NCBI GenBank assembly: GCA_963975155.1
Contig: CAXBFG010000009.1
Span: 1-64,000 of the forward strand
Reading direction: 5' to 3'
Length of the DNA stretch: 64,000 nt
Source: UBA5109 sp963975155
GTDB lineage: Bacteria > Pseudomonadota > Gammaproteobacteria > Pseudomonadales > Pseudohongiellaceae
Made by a program: the position numbers and the translations under genes. Under the pieces are notes generated by a model, which saw only the letters and a list, made by a program, of their open reading frames with translations, had not been told where the DNA came from and made no database searches. Positions within the stretch are counted from its first letter, which is position 1. Each line of letters starts with the position of its first letter. Below are positions 32,984 through 41,788 of this stretch, in pieces.

Positions 32984-33748
32984 ATGGAATATGACTTAAG
33001 TTTACTCTTTATCTTCATGCTGATAGCTGCCGGTTTTTTTGCCGGTTTTATCAATACTATTGCCGGTGGCGGCTCCATGTTAACCCTGCCTGCCTTGATG
33101 ATTTTGGGTATGCCGGCAGATGTTGCAAATGGCACCAATCGGGTTGGCATACTCTTGCAGTCCGTTGCCGGCTCCCGACGTTTTTACCAGATGGGTAAAC
33201 TGGAACCTTCAACCATCGCCCCCACTTTGCTGCCCACCCTGAGTGGCGCTTTACTGGGTTCATTGCTTGCTTCCTACCTGCCCGTTGTCTGGTTAAAGCC
33301 CACCCTCCTCATCACGATGCTGGGCATGGCATTTATCATGCTGATCAAACCATCAGTAGTCGCGCCACCCTCAGGTACGCTTCCCTACAAACTCAGTGAA
33401 CGTCCAATGGCATGGGTCGGACTGTTTATTGCGGGTTTTTATGGTGGTTTTGTACAGGCCGGAGTCGGTTTTATTTTGATTGCTGCACTGGCAGGAGGTT
33501 TACGTTATGACCTGGTGCGATCCAATGCCCTGAAAATGGCAATTACCGTTCCCGTGACTGTCGTTGCCTTGTTGGTTTATGTATTACGTAATCAGGTGCA
33601 GTGGTTGCCTGGCCTTGTGCTGGCGATAGGCATGGTTGCCGGAGCTATGGCAAGCGTGCAGTTTGCTATCAACGTGCCGCAGTCAGTTCTCAAATGGGTC
33701 ATGTTCGGGATGGTACTGATCGTCTGTCTTGCCGCTTATTTCAGCTAA
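32984..33748 (+). CDS. TauE/SafE-family membrane exporter
   Basis: The 254-residue protein has about eight membrane segments in two repeats: GFFAGFINTIAGGGSMLTLP and GFYGGFVQAGVGFILIAAL are the paired family motifs. Members export or import sulfite, sulfoacetate or other organic sulfur anions. The substrate here is unknown and no sulfur-metabolism gene is nearby. It has no Shine-Dalgarno of note. Confidence 0.92.
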   Translation: MEYDLSLLFIFMLIAAGFFAGFINTIAGGGSMLTLPALMILGMPADVANGTNRVGILLQSVAGSRRFYQMGKLEPSTIAPTLLPTLSGALLGSLLASYLPVVWLKPTLLITMLGMAFIMLIKPSVVAPPSGTLPYKLSERPMAWVGLFIAGFYGGFVQAGVGFILIAALAGGLRYDLVRSNALKMAITVPVTVVALLVYVLRNQVQWLPGLVLAIGMVAGAMASVQFAINVPQSVLKWVMFGMVLIVCLAAYFS

Positions 33749-33795
33749 TACTAATACTTGTTCAGTTTGAAATTTCATATGGCATAAATGCTGCC

Positions 33796-34101
33796 GTTCC
33801 TGTCTTGCTCACCCTTCGATCTTTCCTTCCTGTTTTTCCGGCGCTGCGGAACGCGTCGCTTTGCGACTCAGACAGTCCTCGCGCTTCATCGGAAAAACAC
33901 TCAGGCTTAAGGCATCTCAATGGGTTCACACGACTGGAGCGACAGCTTTCTTAGCAAAGTCGAAATTTTCAATACAGGTAAAGGTACAGACGTGTTGGCG
34001 AGATATTCTATCGGCGACCGTCTGACGACAGGGACGTCGTCAGCCGAGCCTATACAGGGATGTATGTTTTTTGGCGTGTCGACGAGGGATATCTCGCCAA
34101 C
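33796..34101 (+). repeat. Dispersed mosaic repeat, copy B
   Basis: The first 150 bases match copies C (56007) and D (63309-63745, other strand): CACCCTTCGATCTTTCCTTC, TTTTTCCGGCGCTGCGGAAC, CAGACAGTCCTCGCGCTT and GCATCTCAATGGGTTCACA. The rest has TCGGCGACCGTCTG and GACGTCGTCAGCCGAGCCTA as in D and A, but with different filler. GTCGCTTTGCGAC forms a small hairpin. Modular sharing indicates an element that evolves by recombination of blocks. Confidence 0.85.
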
Positions 34102-34187
34102 CCGCCTGAATATATGCTGAAAAAGTTATAACTAAAGGATTACCCAAAAGTTTGTTGCACTGCTAAAGACTTTACAAAATTCCAAAC

Positions 34188-34218
34188 AAAAAAAAGAGAG
34201 CCAAGGCTCTCTTTTTTT
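34188..34218 (-). terminator. Rho-independent terminator of the membrane-gene cluster
   Basis: GAGAGCC-AA-GGCTCTC with flanking A7 and T7 forms a symmetric hairpin. It lies 32 bases after the last minus-strand gene (34250-34738). The A/T symmetry allows termination in both directions. Confidence 0.93.
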
Positions 34219-34249
34219 AAACTTACTTTCTGCTTATTCTTGCTTGTAC

Positions 34250-34738
34250 TTACTCTACAAACGGCATAAAGCGACCCAGAATAATCACGATCACCCAGAT
34301 CAGCAGCGACAAACCGGCAATGACTTTGGCGCGGAATTCTGCGTCTTCACCGTCGGCAAGTTGAACCAATTCTTTGTGCTCTCCAAACCAGAACCAAAGT
34401 GCATTTAAACCGGCAATAATTACCAGGCCCATTTTCCATTGGAAGGCTATATTTGGTCCATATCGCACAGGGTTGGAAGCGATAAATATTATCCCGGTAA
34501 TAAGATTGATAGCAAAACCAACCATTGCTATAGGGATGAATTTCATCGCTGCCTGCATATTAATAAAGCGGGCAAATCCCAGAACTCTCAAGTCAATAAC
34601 CAGCAAAGAGCCAAAAAGAATCGACAAGCCAATAAAATGAGAAGTCTCTGCGGCAACAAAAACCCAGCTCAGTTCACGAGACATTACTCCTAACCAAGAA
34701 GCACCTAACCAGTCAAAAGTTGGTTGCATAAATTCCAT
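34250..34738 (-). CDS. Membrane protein, paralogue type 1 (copy 2)
   Basis: The 162-residue protein has four membrane segments. It is clearly a paralogue of the product of 35521-35997: both have HFIGLSILFGSLLV-type sequence, DLRVLGFARFINM, FQWKMGL, and the very conserved GLNALWFWFGEHKELVQLADGE. No enzyme motif is evident. I cannot assign a characterised family. Downstream lies a strong terminator. Confidence 0.85.
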   Translation of the reverse strand: MEFMQPTFDWLGASWLGVMSRELSWVFVAAETSHFIGLSILFGSLLVIDLRVLGFARFINMQAAMKFIPIAMVGFAINLITGIIFIASNPVRYGPNIAFQWKMGLVIIAGLNALWFWFGEHKELVQLADGEDAEFRAKVIAGLSLLIWVIVIILGRFMPFVE

Positions 34739-34748
34739 GATTTACCCC

Positions 34749-35240
34749 TTACTGTAAATAAGCCATAAGTCGACCAGTAACTATGGCACCAGTCCACGAG
34801 GCCAGGCAAGCAGCTGAAAGCAACTTGGTTAACTTCTCATCACGCCCGTTTCTGATTCCGTTCATGACTACTTTCATCAGTATGCCGCCCGCTAAAATCA
34901 AAGCCATTTTTAGCTGGAAAGAACCCTGAAATATATAAGTAGAAAAATAACCGGTAAGTAACAGCAGACCAGAAACCAGATTTAACATAAAGCCGGCCCA
35001 GCCAATCATGAATAGCCTGTCATAGGCAGAAATAGAAATAGTTTTTGCAAAACCAAGAACGCGTAAGTTAAAAGCTATGACAACACCCATAACCGTCATC
35101 ATACCCAAACCATGAGCCGCAAGTGCCATCGGATAAGCAAGGAAATTTCCGGTGCCTCCGGTAACCCATAAGCCGACGCTGCTTAATTCCACGGAACATA
35201 CAAAGCCTACTGGCTCAAGACATCCGAAATCAAATTCCAT
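34749..35240 (-). CDS. Membrane protein, paralogue type 2 (copy 2)
   Basis: The 163-residue protein has four membrane segments. It is a paralogue of the product of 36008-36490: shared are EPVGFVCSVELS / EPTGLICSIELS, HGLGMMTVMGVV, FNLRVLGFA and the C-terminal SAACLASWTGAIVTGRLMAYL. The DLRVLGFA / NLRVLGFA segment is also found in type 1 partners, so both types derive from one ancestor. ATG 35240 is chosen over 35246. It lies 10 bases upstream of its type 1 partner. Confidence 0.85.
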   Translation of the reverse strand: MEFDFGCLEPVGFVCSVELSSVGLWVTGGTGNFLAYPMALAAHGLGMMTVMGVVIAFNLRVLGFAKTISISAYDRLFMIGWAGFMLNLVSGLLLLTGYFSTYIFQGSFQLKMALILAGGILMKVVMNGIRNGRDEKLTKLLSAACLASWTGAIVTGRLMAYLQ

Positions 35241-35520
35241 AAGCAAACCTTATTCTAAAAATTGGCTGCATTGTTACAACCATCAAATTACAGCGTAACC
35301 CGAATTAAACAAGTGCTTAAAATTCCGAATTATGCCTTTCTTGAAAAGAAAGCCCAAAGGACTCTCAAAAGCAGGCGCTAAAGTAAACTACATACTTGCC
35401 AGAATCAAGTATTTTACCAGCCGAATTGATTTTTTTAGAAACTGGTTTCTGAACAAGAAAGCCTACACATAAGGGATCTTTCAATTATTCATTAACGGGT
35501 TTATAACCGTTAAAAACTGT

Positions 35521-35997
35521 TTATAAAAACGCCATCCAGCGTGCCACACTGATCACCAGCAGCCAAAGTATCAGAGATAAAATTGCTATTACTTTGGCGG
35601 GTAATTCTGCTTGTTCTCCGTCTGCCAACTTTACCAGTTTGCTATGTTCGCCAAACCAGAACCACAGTGCATTTAACCCGGCAAGTGCAATCAGCCCCAT
35701 CTTCCATTGAAAACCGACATTGGTCACGAAGGTATCAGGACTCCAGGAGAAAAGTGTAACACCGGATAAGAGATTCATTGAAAAACCCAGAATCGCAAAG
35801 GGAATAAATTTCATGGCATCACGCATATTGATAAAGCTGGCGAAACCCGCAACTCGTAAATCGACAACCAACAGGGAGCCAAACAAAATAGAAAGCCCGG
35901 TAAAATGTATGATTTCCATGATCGGATAAACCCAGGGTGTTAGGTTAATCCAGTCATGTAGCCATGATGAGCCTACCCACGCTATAAATACGTCCAT
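35521..35997 (-). CDS. Membrane protein, paralogue type 1 (copy 1)
   Basis: The 158-residue protein has the same plan as the gene at 34250 (HFTGLSILFGSLLVVDLRVA, FINMRDAMKFIPF, GLNALWFWFGEHSKLVKLAD). N-terminal MDVFIAWVGSSWLHDW lies outside the membrane. It follows its type 2 partner by 10 bases, the same spacing as in the other pair, which supports duplication of the whole two-gene unit. Confidence 0.85.
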   Translation of the reverse strand: MDVFIAWVGSSWLHDWINLTPWVYPIMEIIHFTGLSILFGSLLVVDLRVAGFASFINMRDAMKFIPFAILGFSMNLLSGVTLFSWSPDTFVTNVGFQWKMGLIALAGLNALWFWFGEHSKLVKLADGEQAELPAKVIAILSLILWLLVISVARWMAFL

Positions 35998-36007
35998 CTG
36001 CTTTCCC

Positions 36008-36490
36008 CTACAAGTAAGCCATTAAACGGCCAGCACAAATGGCCCCAAACCAAGAAGCCAGACACAAAGCTGAAAGTAATTTGATTGTTCCCTGACTTCT
36101 TTGGTCCCTGATGCTGCTGATAACCACTTTTAGCATGATGCCACCGATGACGATGAGGCTCATTTTTACAATAAAAGAACCCTGGGAAATAAACTTACCG
36201 AAATCTCCGGCCAGCAAAATCAAACCCGAGAGCAGGTTCAAGGCGAAGGCAAACCAGGCAACTTTAAAGAGCTTGTCATATGACGCGATTGAAATATTGC
36301 TGGCAAAACCCAGCACCCGGACATTAAAGGCAAAAACAACACCGAGTACCGTCATTAACCCGATGCCATGTATAAGCAATACCAGGGGGTATGCCCATAA
36401 AGTGCCACTGGCACCAGTCACCCATTGCCCTAAAGGACTTAATTCAATTGAACAGATTAAACCTGTTGGCTCAAAACAAATGTCATCCAT
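36008..36490 (-). CDS. Membrane protein, paralogue type 2 (copy 1)
   Basis: The 160-residue protein is the first gene of the four-gene minus-strand cluster, with EPTGLICSIELSPLGQWVTG, IHGIGLMTVLGVVFAFNVRV and ALCLASWFGAICAGRLMAYL as its most conserved parts. Four membrane segments are predicted. Its function is unknown. Between this pair and the second pair lie 280 bases without a gene. Confidence 0.85.
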   Translation of the reverse strand: MDDICFEPTGLICSIELSPLGQWVTGASGTLWAYPLVLLIHGIGLMTVLGVVFAFNVRVLGFASNISIASYDKLFKVAWFAFALNLLSGLILLAGDFGKFISQGSFIVKMSLIVIGGIMLKVVISSIRDQRSQGTIKLLSALCLASWFGAICAGRLMAYL

Positions 36491-36616
36491 CAGTCAGTAC
36501 CCATTATGTTCAGCGATATACTTGTGCGGATTTCAACACATTAATGAAGACGACAATATCTATCGTAACAACTGATAAGCGTGCACTTGATAAACATCAA
36601 ATTTTGTGAGGTTTTC

Positions 36617-37279
36617 TTATAGCTGAGAGCTCAGCCAGGAAGAGATATCAATAATTTGCTCATGACAAAGTGTATGCGCCATAGGGTAGGTCAGGAATTT
36701 TGGCTGATAGCCCAGAGCTTCAAGTGAGGCTATGCTTTTTCTGGCCAGTTCAATATTCAGCACCTGATCCTGTGTGCCATGACAAACCAGAATCGGCAAA
36801 CCCTGATTAGCGGGATGAGGTGTAACTGCTTCAGCACTTGGAAAGAAAGATGATAATGCAATCAATCCTGCCAGGGGTTTGTCGTAAGTTAAAGCCGCCT
36901 GATAATTAACCGCTGCACCCTGTGAAAAACCGATCAGAAAAATATGCTCGCTATTAATGCCTCTGGCGATTTCCCTGTCGATCAATTTGTGAACTTCCAT
37001 CGAGGACGCTAACAACTGCTGCGGATTTATGCTTCTGCCTCCGCCATCCAGAGCAACAATATCGAACCATGCAGGCATTACATAACCCTGATTCATCGTC
37101 ACCGGAATTGATGGAGCGTGTGGAAAAATAAAACGTATCCTGCTGTCTTCGGGTAATGATAACTGTGGAACAATCGGCTCGAAATCATGGCCATCTGCGC
37201 CCAGGCCGTGCAGCCAGATAATAGAAACATTGGCTTCTTGATCAGGTTCGATAATGACTGCGGGCAAGTAGTCGCTCAT
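36617..37279 (-). CDS. Carboxylesterase / phospholipase-type alpha/beta hydrolase
   Basis: The 220-residue product is of the acyl-protein-thioesterase / carboxylesterase family. The nucleophile is in IFLIGFSQGAAVNYQ, the acid in CHGTQDQVLN and the His in YPMAHTLCHEQI. IIWLHGLGADGHDFEPIVPQ forms the oxyanion region. It lacks a signal peptide and should act in the cytoplasm on short-chain esters or acyl groups. Confidence 0.94.
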   Translation of the reverse strand: MSDYLPAVIIEPDQEANVSIIWLHGLGADGHDFEPIVPQLSLPEDSRIRFIFPHAPSIPVTMNQGYVMPAWFDIVALDGGGRSINPQQLLASSMEVHKLIDREIARGINSEHIFLIGFSQGAAVNYQAALTYDKPLAGLIALSSFFPSAEAVTPHPANQGLPILVCHGTQDQVLNIELARKSIASLEALGYQPKFLTYPMAHTLCHEQIIDISSWLSSQL

Positions 37280-37430
37280 ATCAATTGCACCTTGTGTGTC
37301 TGAGGAGGGCTTCGTTTGATGCTAAAAACTGTAACTTGTCTATGAAGACGGCGCAAGACTGGAAGATGTTGATCGCGGTGCAAATTGAATTTCGTTCGCG
37401 CTGACTTTTCAGCAGTCAACAGCTAAAAAC

Positions 37431-37832
37431 TTAGGCGCTTTTGAGCTTATGGAGATCTTCAGATGTCGTATCAAAGCGTTCGTTCAGAAAATGCACGATT
37501 GCTTCCGGCTCATCGAGCCAGATAACAACCCCTTTCTCTTCAACACGCAGGCAAGGAGCTTTTAATTTACCGTATTCCGCCAACAGATTATCCTGATGAA
37601 TCATACATTTGCCTATGTCACGACGCTCAATTTCGAGACTCAGACGGTAAATTTCGCGTCTTGCCTTGCGGCTTGCGGAGCAACCCTTGTAATCATAAAG
37701 CGCCATGGCGCTGGTCGCCTTTGCAAGCTTCCTGGATTCCTGCTCAGTACGGACTACGGGGCGTGGGCGGAAGAACCAGTCAAACAAACTTAAAAAGGGA
37801 TTAAGGGCCCTTCTAATACTTAATTTAGACAT
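37431..37832 (-). CDS. Glutaredoxin-like protein with CSAS in the active-site position
   Basis: The 133-residue product has a hydrophobic, basic N-terminal stretch (about 11-21, FLSLFDWFFRP) that may attach it to the membrane, then MALYDYKGCSASRKARREIY, RLSLEIERRDI and APCLRVEEKGVVIWLDE. This is the glutaredoxin / GST N-terminal pattern, with Cys-Ser-Ala-Ser replacing CPYC. One Cys remains, so a monothiol mechanism is possible. A partner is unknown. Confidence 0.83.
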   Translation of the reverse strand: MSKLSIRRALNPFLSLFDWFFRPRPVVRTEQESRKLAKATSAMALYDYKGCSASRKARREIYRLSLEIERRDIGKCMIHQDNLLAEYGKLKAPCLRVEEKGVVIWLDEPEAIVHFLNERFDTTSEDLHKLKSA

Positions 37833-37925
37833 TCAGTTTATGAAATTTAAAATTGGTGATAGCTTAAAAAGGGCGGCATTATCCACAAAGCATTCAATGC
37901 TGTCGAGCTGTTTTTTTAGCGCTTG

Positions 37926-38318
37926 TTATGACTGACTTAACTGCTGCCCGTCATAGTAATACCAGACACCTTTCAGACGTTGAAACACTGAAATTTCATG
38001 GTGCGTTTGCTCTTTACCCCCGGCCTCCTTATAAACTGCTTTAAATTCTACCTGCCCCATATCCCCCTTTTGCAGATGTCTGACAATTTGCAGGGACAGC
38101 CACTCATATGCACTGTTGTCCAGATCTGCCATACCGATATTCCGGACTGTAGAAGGATGCCAGGTCTGCTTGAGATATTTTGCGTGAGCACCCAGTGCAT
38201 ATGCCGCATAGCGGGAACGTACCAACTGACGTACTGTTCTAGCCTTTGCCTTGCCCTCCAGAAAGGGCTGACAACAGCGGGTAAAGTCTTTATTACTGCC
38301 ACAAATACATGAATCCAT
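37926..38318 (-). CDS. YchJ-family protein with SEC-C zinc motif
   Basis: The 130-residue product starts CICGSNKDFTRCCQPFL, a SEC-C type zinc motif, followed by LVRSRYAAYALGAHAKYLKQ and TWHPSTV, then the NTF2-like fold (MGQVEFKAVYKE, FQRLKGVWYYYDG). This is the normal YchJ plan. The family is uncharacterised. Confidence 0.93.
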   Translation of the reverse strand: MDSCICGSNKDFTRCCQPFLEGKAKARTVRQLVRSRYAAYALGAHAKYLKQTWHPSTVRNIGMADLDNSAYEWLSLQIVRHLQKGDMGQVEFKAVYKEAGGKEQTHHEISVFQRLKGVWYYYDGQQLSQS

Positions 38319-38649
38319 CTTGGATATCTCACCTGAATATAGTTGTTAACAACTAAGCCGCATACACAAAGACACAATAATGAATCTCAATTATGTCTGA
38401 ATAAAAGCCCTTTTTATTGCTAAAAAACCATTGTTCTTGCACTTTATAACGGCAACATAAACTGCAGGTTTTCATCTATCCATCATATGCATTTAGCTGC
38501 AATTTAGAAGATTAGCAATTTTATTATAAACGTGTTTATATCTGCCTTCGCCCCATAGTTTGCGGCTTTAGCAGCAAGATCTTAGGTATAAACTTTACTA
38601 GCAGAGTATGTAGAATATCCACAACTTTTAACTTCGATAAAGCAATTGT
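38319..38649. other. Divergent intergenic region before the MoxR operon
   Basis: This 331-base, A+T-rich gap separates the YchJ-like gene from the start of the seven-gene operon and should hold the promoters of both. No reliable -35/-10 pair, operator or RNA structure was recognised. The first gene of the operon has a poor Shine-Dalgarno. Confidence 0.5.
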
Positions 38650-40875
38650 ATGTTCGAATTTTTTTTCAAATATTCACGCGCTGTCTACGATGAAAGCGAC
38701 TTTATTCTGGCCAACAGCTGGCCTCTATGGATACTGATTGTTTTAGGCATAAGCTTCCTGGCCGCCTGTCTCTTTATGCTGGTCTGGAAACGCAAAGTAC
38801 TTAACTGGTTTCAGCTTGCCAGTATTGGCACATTGCAAGTCTTAATGCTGGGGCTGGTTCTCTTTGTCCTTTGGCAGCCCTCTCTGGTAACCGAACGCCT
38901 CGTGAGTGGCGAAAATGCCGTCGCTATACTGCTTGATACTTCTGCCAGTATGGCTTTGCCTGAAAATGGCGAAACACGCATGGCCAGAGCTCAGACCTTG
39001 CTGACGGAAGACGGCCTGCAGGAGCTTTCCGAGACTTATGACATCCTGCCCTATGCCTTCGCAGAAAACGCCGTCGAACTGGAAAACTTTACCGTCCTGC
39101 CAAACCCGGGTGATGCATCCAATATCGGGCAGTCCATCGTCCAAACCCTGCGCAGAGCCAGTAATACATCATTAGGCGCATTGATTCTGATCAGTGATGG
39201 TGCCGACAACAGCGGCAACATTAGTGCCGCCACTCTAAATGAAATAATTTCCTATGGGGTGCCTGTGCATACCGTTGGTATTGGTCGTGAAAGCATTCCT
39301 GAAGATCTGGAATTGGCCGGCATCCTGTTACCCCAGAAAGCCCTGCCGGGTACAACGCTCACTGCGGCTGTCAGTATCATTCATGATAGCGGCGGCCTGA
39401 CCCGGGTTAAAGTTTATGATGGCGAGCAACTGCTAAGTACGCGAGAAATAGAACTGGCAGCTGATCAAACCATGACAACTGCCTATATTGATATCGAGGT
39501 CAGCGATCCGGGCGAAATGGATCTGCGTTTCACCCTCGACCCTGTAAATGGTGAAAGAAATCTGGCCAACAATTCCAGAACACAGGTTATTGATGTGCCG
39601 GATAGTAAATACCGGGTTCTGTATGTAGAAGGCGAGCCACGCTGGGAATATAAATTCATGCAACGCGCCATGGATGAAGACCCCAGCGTGCAACTTTCAA
39701 CTTTACTCAGAGTCAGCCCAAATAAATTTTATCGCCAGGGTATCGAAACCCCGGAACAACTGGCAGAAGGTTTTCCGCTGGAACGTGCGGAGCTGTTTGC
39801 CTATGACGCACTGATTATCGGCAGCGTGGAACTCGCAGAATTTACCGAAGATCAGCAGCAGATGATTCATGATTTTGTCAGCGAGCGAGGCGGCAGCCTG
39901 ATGATGCTGGCGGGCCTGAATGGACTGGGACTGGGGGGCTGGGGCGAATCAGTCGTTAATGAGGCGCTACCCTCACGATTATCGGCAGACAATGCTGACT
40001 TCGTGCGCCAGCAGGCCAAGGCATTTCCGACACCTGCTGGTCTGGCTTCACCGGTACTGCAACTCAGTGACAGTCCTTCTGAAAATCTGGCGCTGTGGGA
40101 TGAACTGCCCAATATTGCCGATTACCAACATATTGGCCCACTACGACCTGCCGCCAGCACCCTGCTGCAAATAGATGTAGATGGCGAGATCCTGCCTTTA
40201 TTAGTGACCCAGCCTTATGGACGCGGTCAGAGTTTTATTCTGGCTACCGGAGGCACCTGGCGCTGGCAGATGAGCATGCCCCTGGAAGACATGAGTCATG
40301 AAACATTCTGGCGTCAATTAGCGCGTGGGCTTGTTGCAAATTCACCCTTACCCTTTGAGCTAAGCACCACTATAGATAATGAAGAAATACGTGTCAGGGC
40401 TCAGGTTCGTGATCCCGATGCGCAAGAAAACCAGGGCCTTGCCGTTTCAGCTGTTGTCTCATCGCGATCAGGACCGGCACTAACCCTGGAATTGCAACCT
40501 GCCAGTGGCCAACCCGGTGTTTATGAGGCCAGTTTTAGTCCTGAGGCCACCGGCTTATTCTCTGTAGAGGCCATTTCACGCATCGGCAGCACACCAGTAA
40601 ACTCTATCCGCTCCGCCATTCGCTATGAGCAAAATCAGGAAGTTTTTGCCATTCGCCAGAATCGCGACCTGCTGGAAAATCTGGCCGCAGCAACCGGAGG
40701 CCAATACTGGCAGGCACAGGAATGGGATGATTTGCCAGAGGCCATTTCCTATTCCACGGCAGGTATCACTGAACAGGATATCCGTTATCTCTGGGATGCT
40801 CCGATTATTTTTTTCCTGTTGATACTATTAAAAACCGCCGAATGGTTACTTAGAAGACGCTGGAGAACCATTTAA
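38650..40875 (+). CDS. MoxR operon gene 1: membrane VWA-domain protein
   Basis: This 741-residue protein has two N-terminal membrane segments (about 25-46 and 57-78), a von Willebrand A domain starting AVAILLDTSASMALPENG (MIDAS DTSAS), a middle part with a glutamine-amidotransferase-like fold (YRVLYVEGEPRWEYKFMQRA, DALIIGSVELAEF) and a C-terminal membrane segment before RRRWRTI. Most of it should face the periplasm. It starts the operon, and its stop overlaps the next start by one base. Confidence 0.88.
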   Translation: MFEFFFKYSRAVYDESDFILANSWPLWILIVLGISFLAACLFMLVWKRKVLNWFQLASIGTLQVLMLGLVLFVLWQPSLVTERLVSGENAVAILLDTSASMALPENGETRMARAQTLLTEDGLQELSETYDILPYAFAENAVELENFTVLPNPGDASNIGQSIVQTLRRASNTSLGALILISDGADNSGNISAATLNEIISYGVPVHTVGIGRESIPEDLELAGILLPQKALPGTTLTAAVSIIHDSGGLTRVKVYDGEQLLSTREIELAADQTMTTAYIDIEVSDPGEMDLRFTLDPVNGERNLANNSRTQVIDVPDSKYRVLYVEGEPRWEYKFMQRAMDEDPSVQLSTLLRVSPNKFYRQGIETPEQLAEGFPLERAELFAYDALIIGSVELAEFTEDQQQMIHDFVSERGGSLMMLAGLNGLGLGGWGESVVNEALPSRLSADNADFVRQQAKAFPTPAGLASPVLQLSDSPSENLALWDELPNIADYQHIGPLRPAASTLLQIDVDGEILPLLVTQPYGRGQSFILATGGTWRWQMSMPLEDMSHETFWRQLARGLVANSPLPFELSTTIDNEEIRVRAQVRDPDAQENQGLAVSAVVSSRSGPALTLELQPASGQPGVYEASFSPEATGLFSVEAISRIGSTPVNSIRSAIRYEQNQEVFAIRQNRDLLENLAAATGGQYWQAQEWDDLPEAISYSTAGITEQDIRYLWDAPIIFFLLILLKTAEWLLRRRWRTI

Positions 40876-41783
40876 TGAGAGCGACTTTATTATTGAGTGC
40901 CGTGCTTTTATCGGCAGTTTCCCTGTCAGCCCAGGCTGCACTCTATATCACCATCGTGCAGGGCCTCGGTGGTGAACCGGCCTTTGATGAACAATTTCAT
41001 GAGCAGGCTGCCAGTATTGCCGAAGCTTCAGCTCTATTAACCGATGCCGACAAATTCAGCCTGTTCAGCGGAGCAGAAGCTAATCGGGAAAATCTGTTGG
41101 CGCATTTTGAAAACCAAAGCAGCGCCATGAACGAAAATGATCGTGCCGCTCTTTATCTGATCGGACACGGCAGCTTCGACGGTGAAGAATATAAATTCAA
41201 TATTCCTGGTCTGGATATCACTACTGCAGACATCCTCGACATAATGTCTGCCTTTCCCGGCCAGAACCATTTCCTGTTAAATACCTCCAGCACCAGTGGC
41301 GCCCTGCTGGATGAGCTGGAAGACGAAAACCGGATTCTGGTAACCGCGACCCGCAGCGGTAATGAAAAAAATGCTACCTTTTTTGGTCAGTACTTTGCCG
41401 CAGCTTTGAGCAATGCAACGGCGGACCTCAACAAGAACAACAATATCAGCGTAGAAGAGGCTTTTGCTTTCGCGCAAAGACAAGTGGAAGAGTACTTCGA
41501 AAGCCAGGGCCAGCTCGCCACCGAACATGCGGAGCTGCGCGGTGGCGGGGCGGCACAATTCAACCTGGCACGACTCAACCCGGTCATTATCAGTTCTGAA
41601 AATCCGCGAATTGCTGAACTTCAGGAACAGAGTCTCGACATCGACAGACAAATCGAAGACCTACAGTTACGCCGCGCCGAGTTCGCTAACCAGGAATATA
41701 TTGAACAACTACAGGCATTGATTCTGCAATCGGCCACCATCAATGAAGAGATTGATCAACTGATTGGCGAAGCAGGCGAATAA
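40875..41783 (+). CDS. MoxR operon gene 2: C13/caspase-like protein without catalytic Cys
   Basis: The 302-residue product has a signal peptide (LLLSAVLLSAVSLSAQA) and a caspase-hemoglobinase-like domain: LYLIGHGSFDGEEYKFNIPG keeps the catalytic-type His in GHGS. The expected Cys after the next strand is replaced by Ser/Thr in HFLLNTSSTSGALLDEL. ITATRSGNEKN-like (TATRSGNEKNATFFGQYF) follows. DLNKNNNISVEE fits an EF-hand calcium loop. A coiled-coil tail (about 245-300) ends it. It is likely a non-enzymatic periplasmic partner. Confidence 0.8.
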   Translation: MRATLLLSAVLLSAVSLSAQAALYITIVQGLGGEPAFDEQFHEQAASIAEASALLTDADKFSLFSGAEANRENLLAHFENQSSAMNENDRAALYLIGHGSFDGEEYKFNIPGLDITTADILDIMSAFPGQNHFLLNTSSTSGALLDELEDENRILVTATRSGNEKNATFFGQYFAAALSNATADLNKNNNISVEEAFAFAQRQVEEYFESQGQLATEHAELRGGGAAQFNLARLNPVIISSENPRIAELQEQSLDIDRQIEDLQLRRAEFANQEYIEQLQALILQSATINEEIDQLIGEAGE

Positions 41784-41788
41784 ATATC

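Noticed and set aside
35493..35512. Hairpin TAACGG...CCGTTA as terminator of the first membrane pair
   Set aside because: No T-run follows on the minus strand, so termination is not supported.
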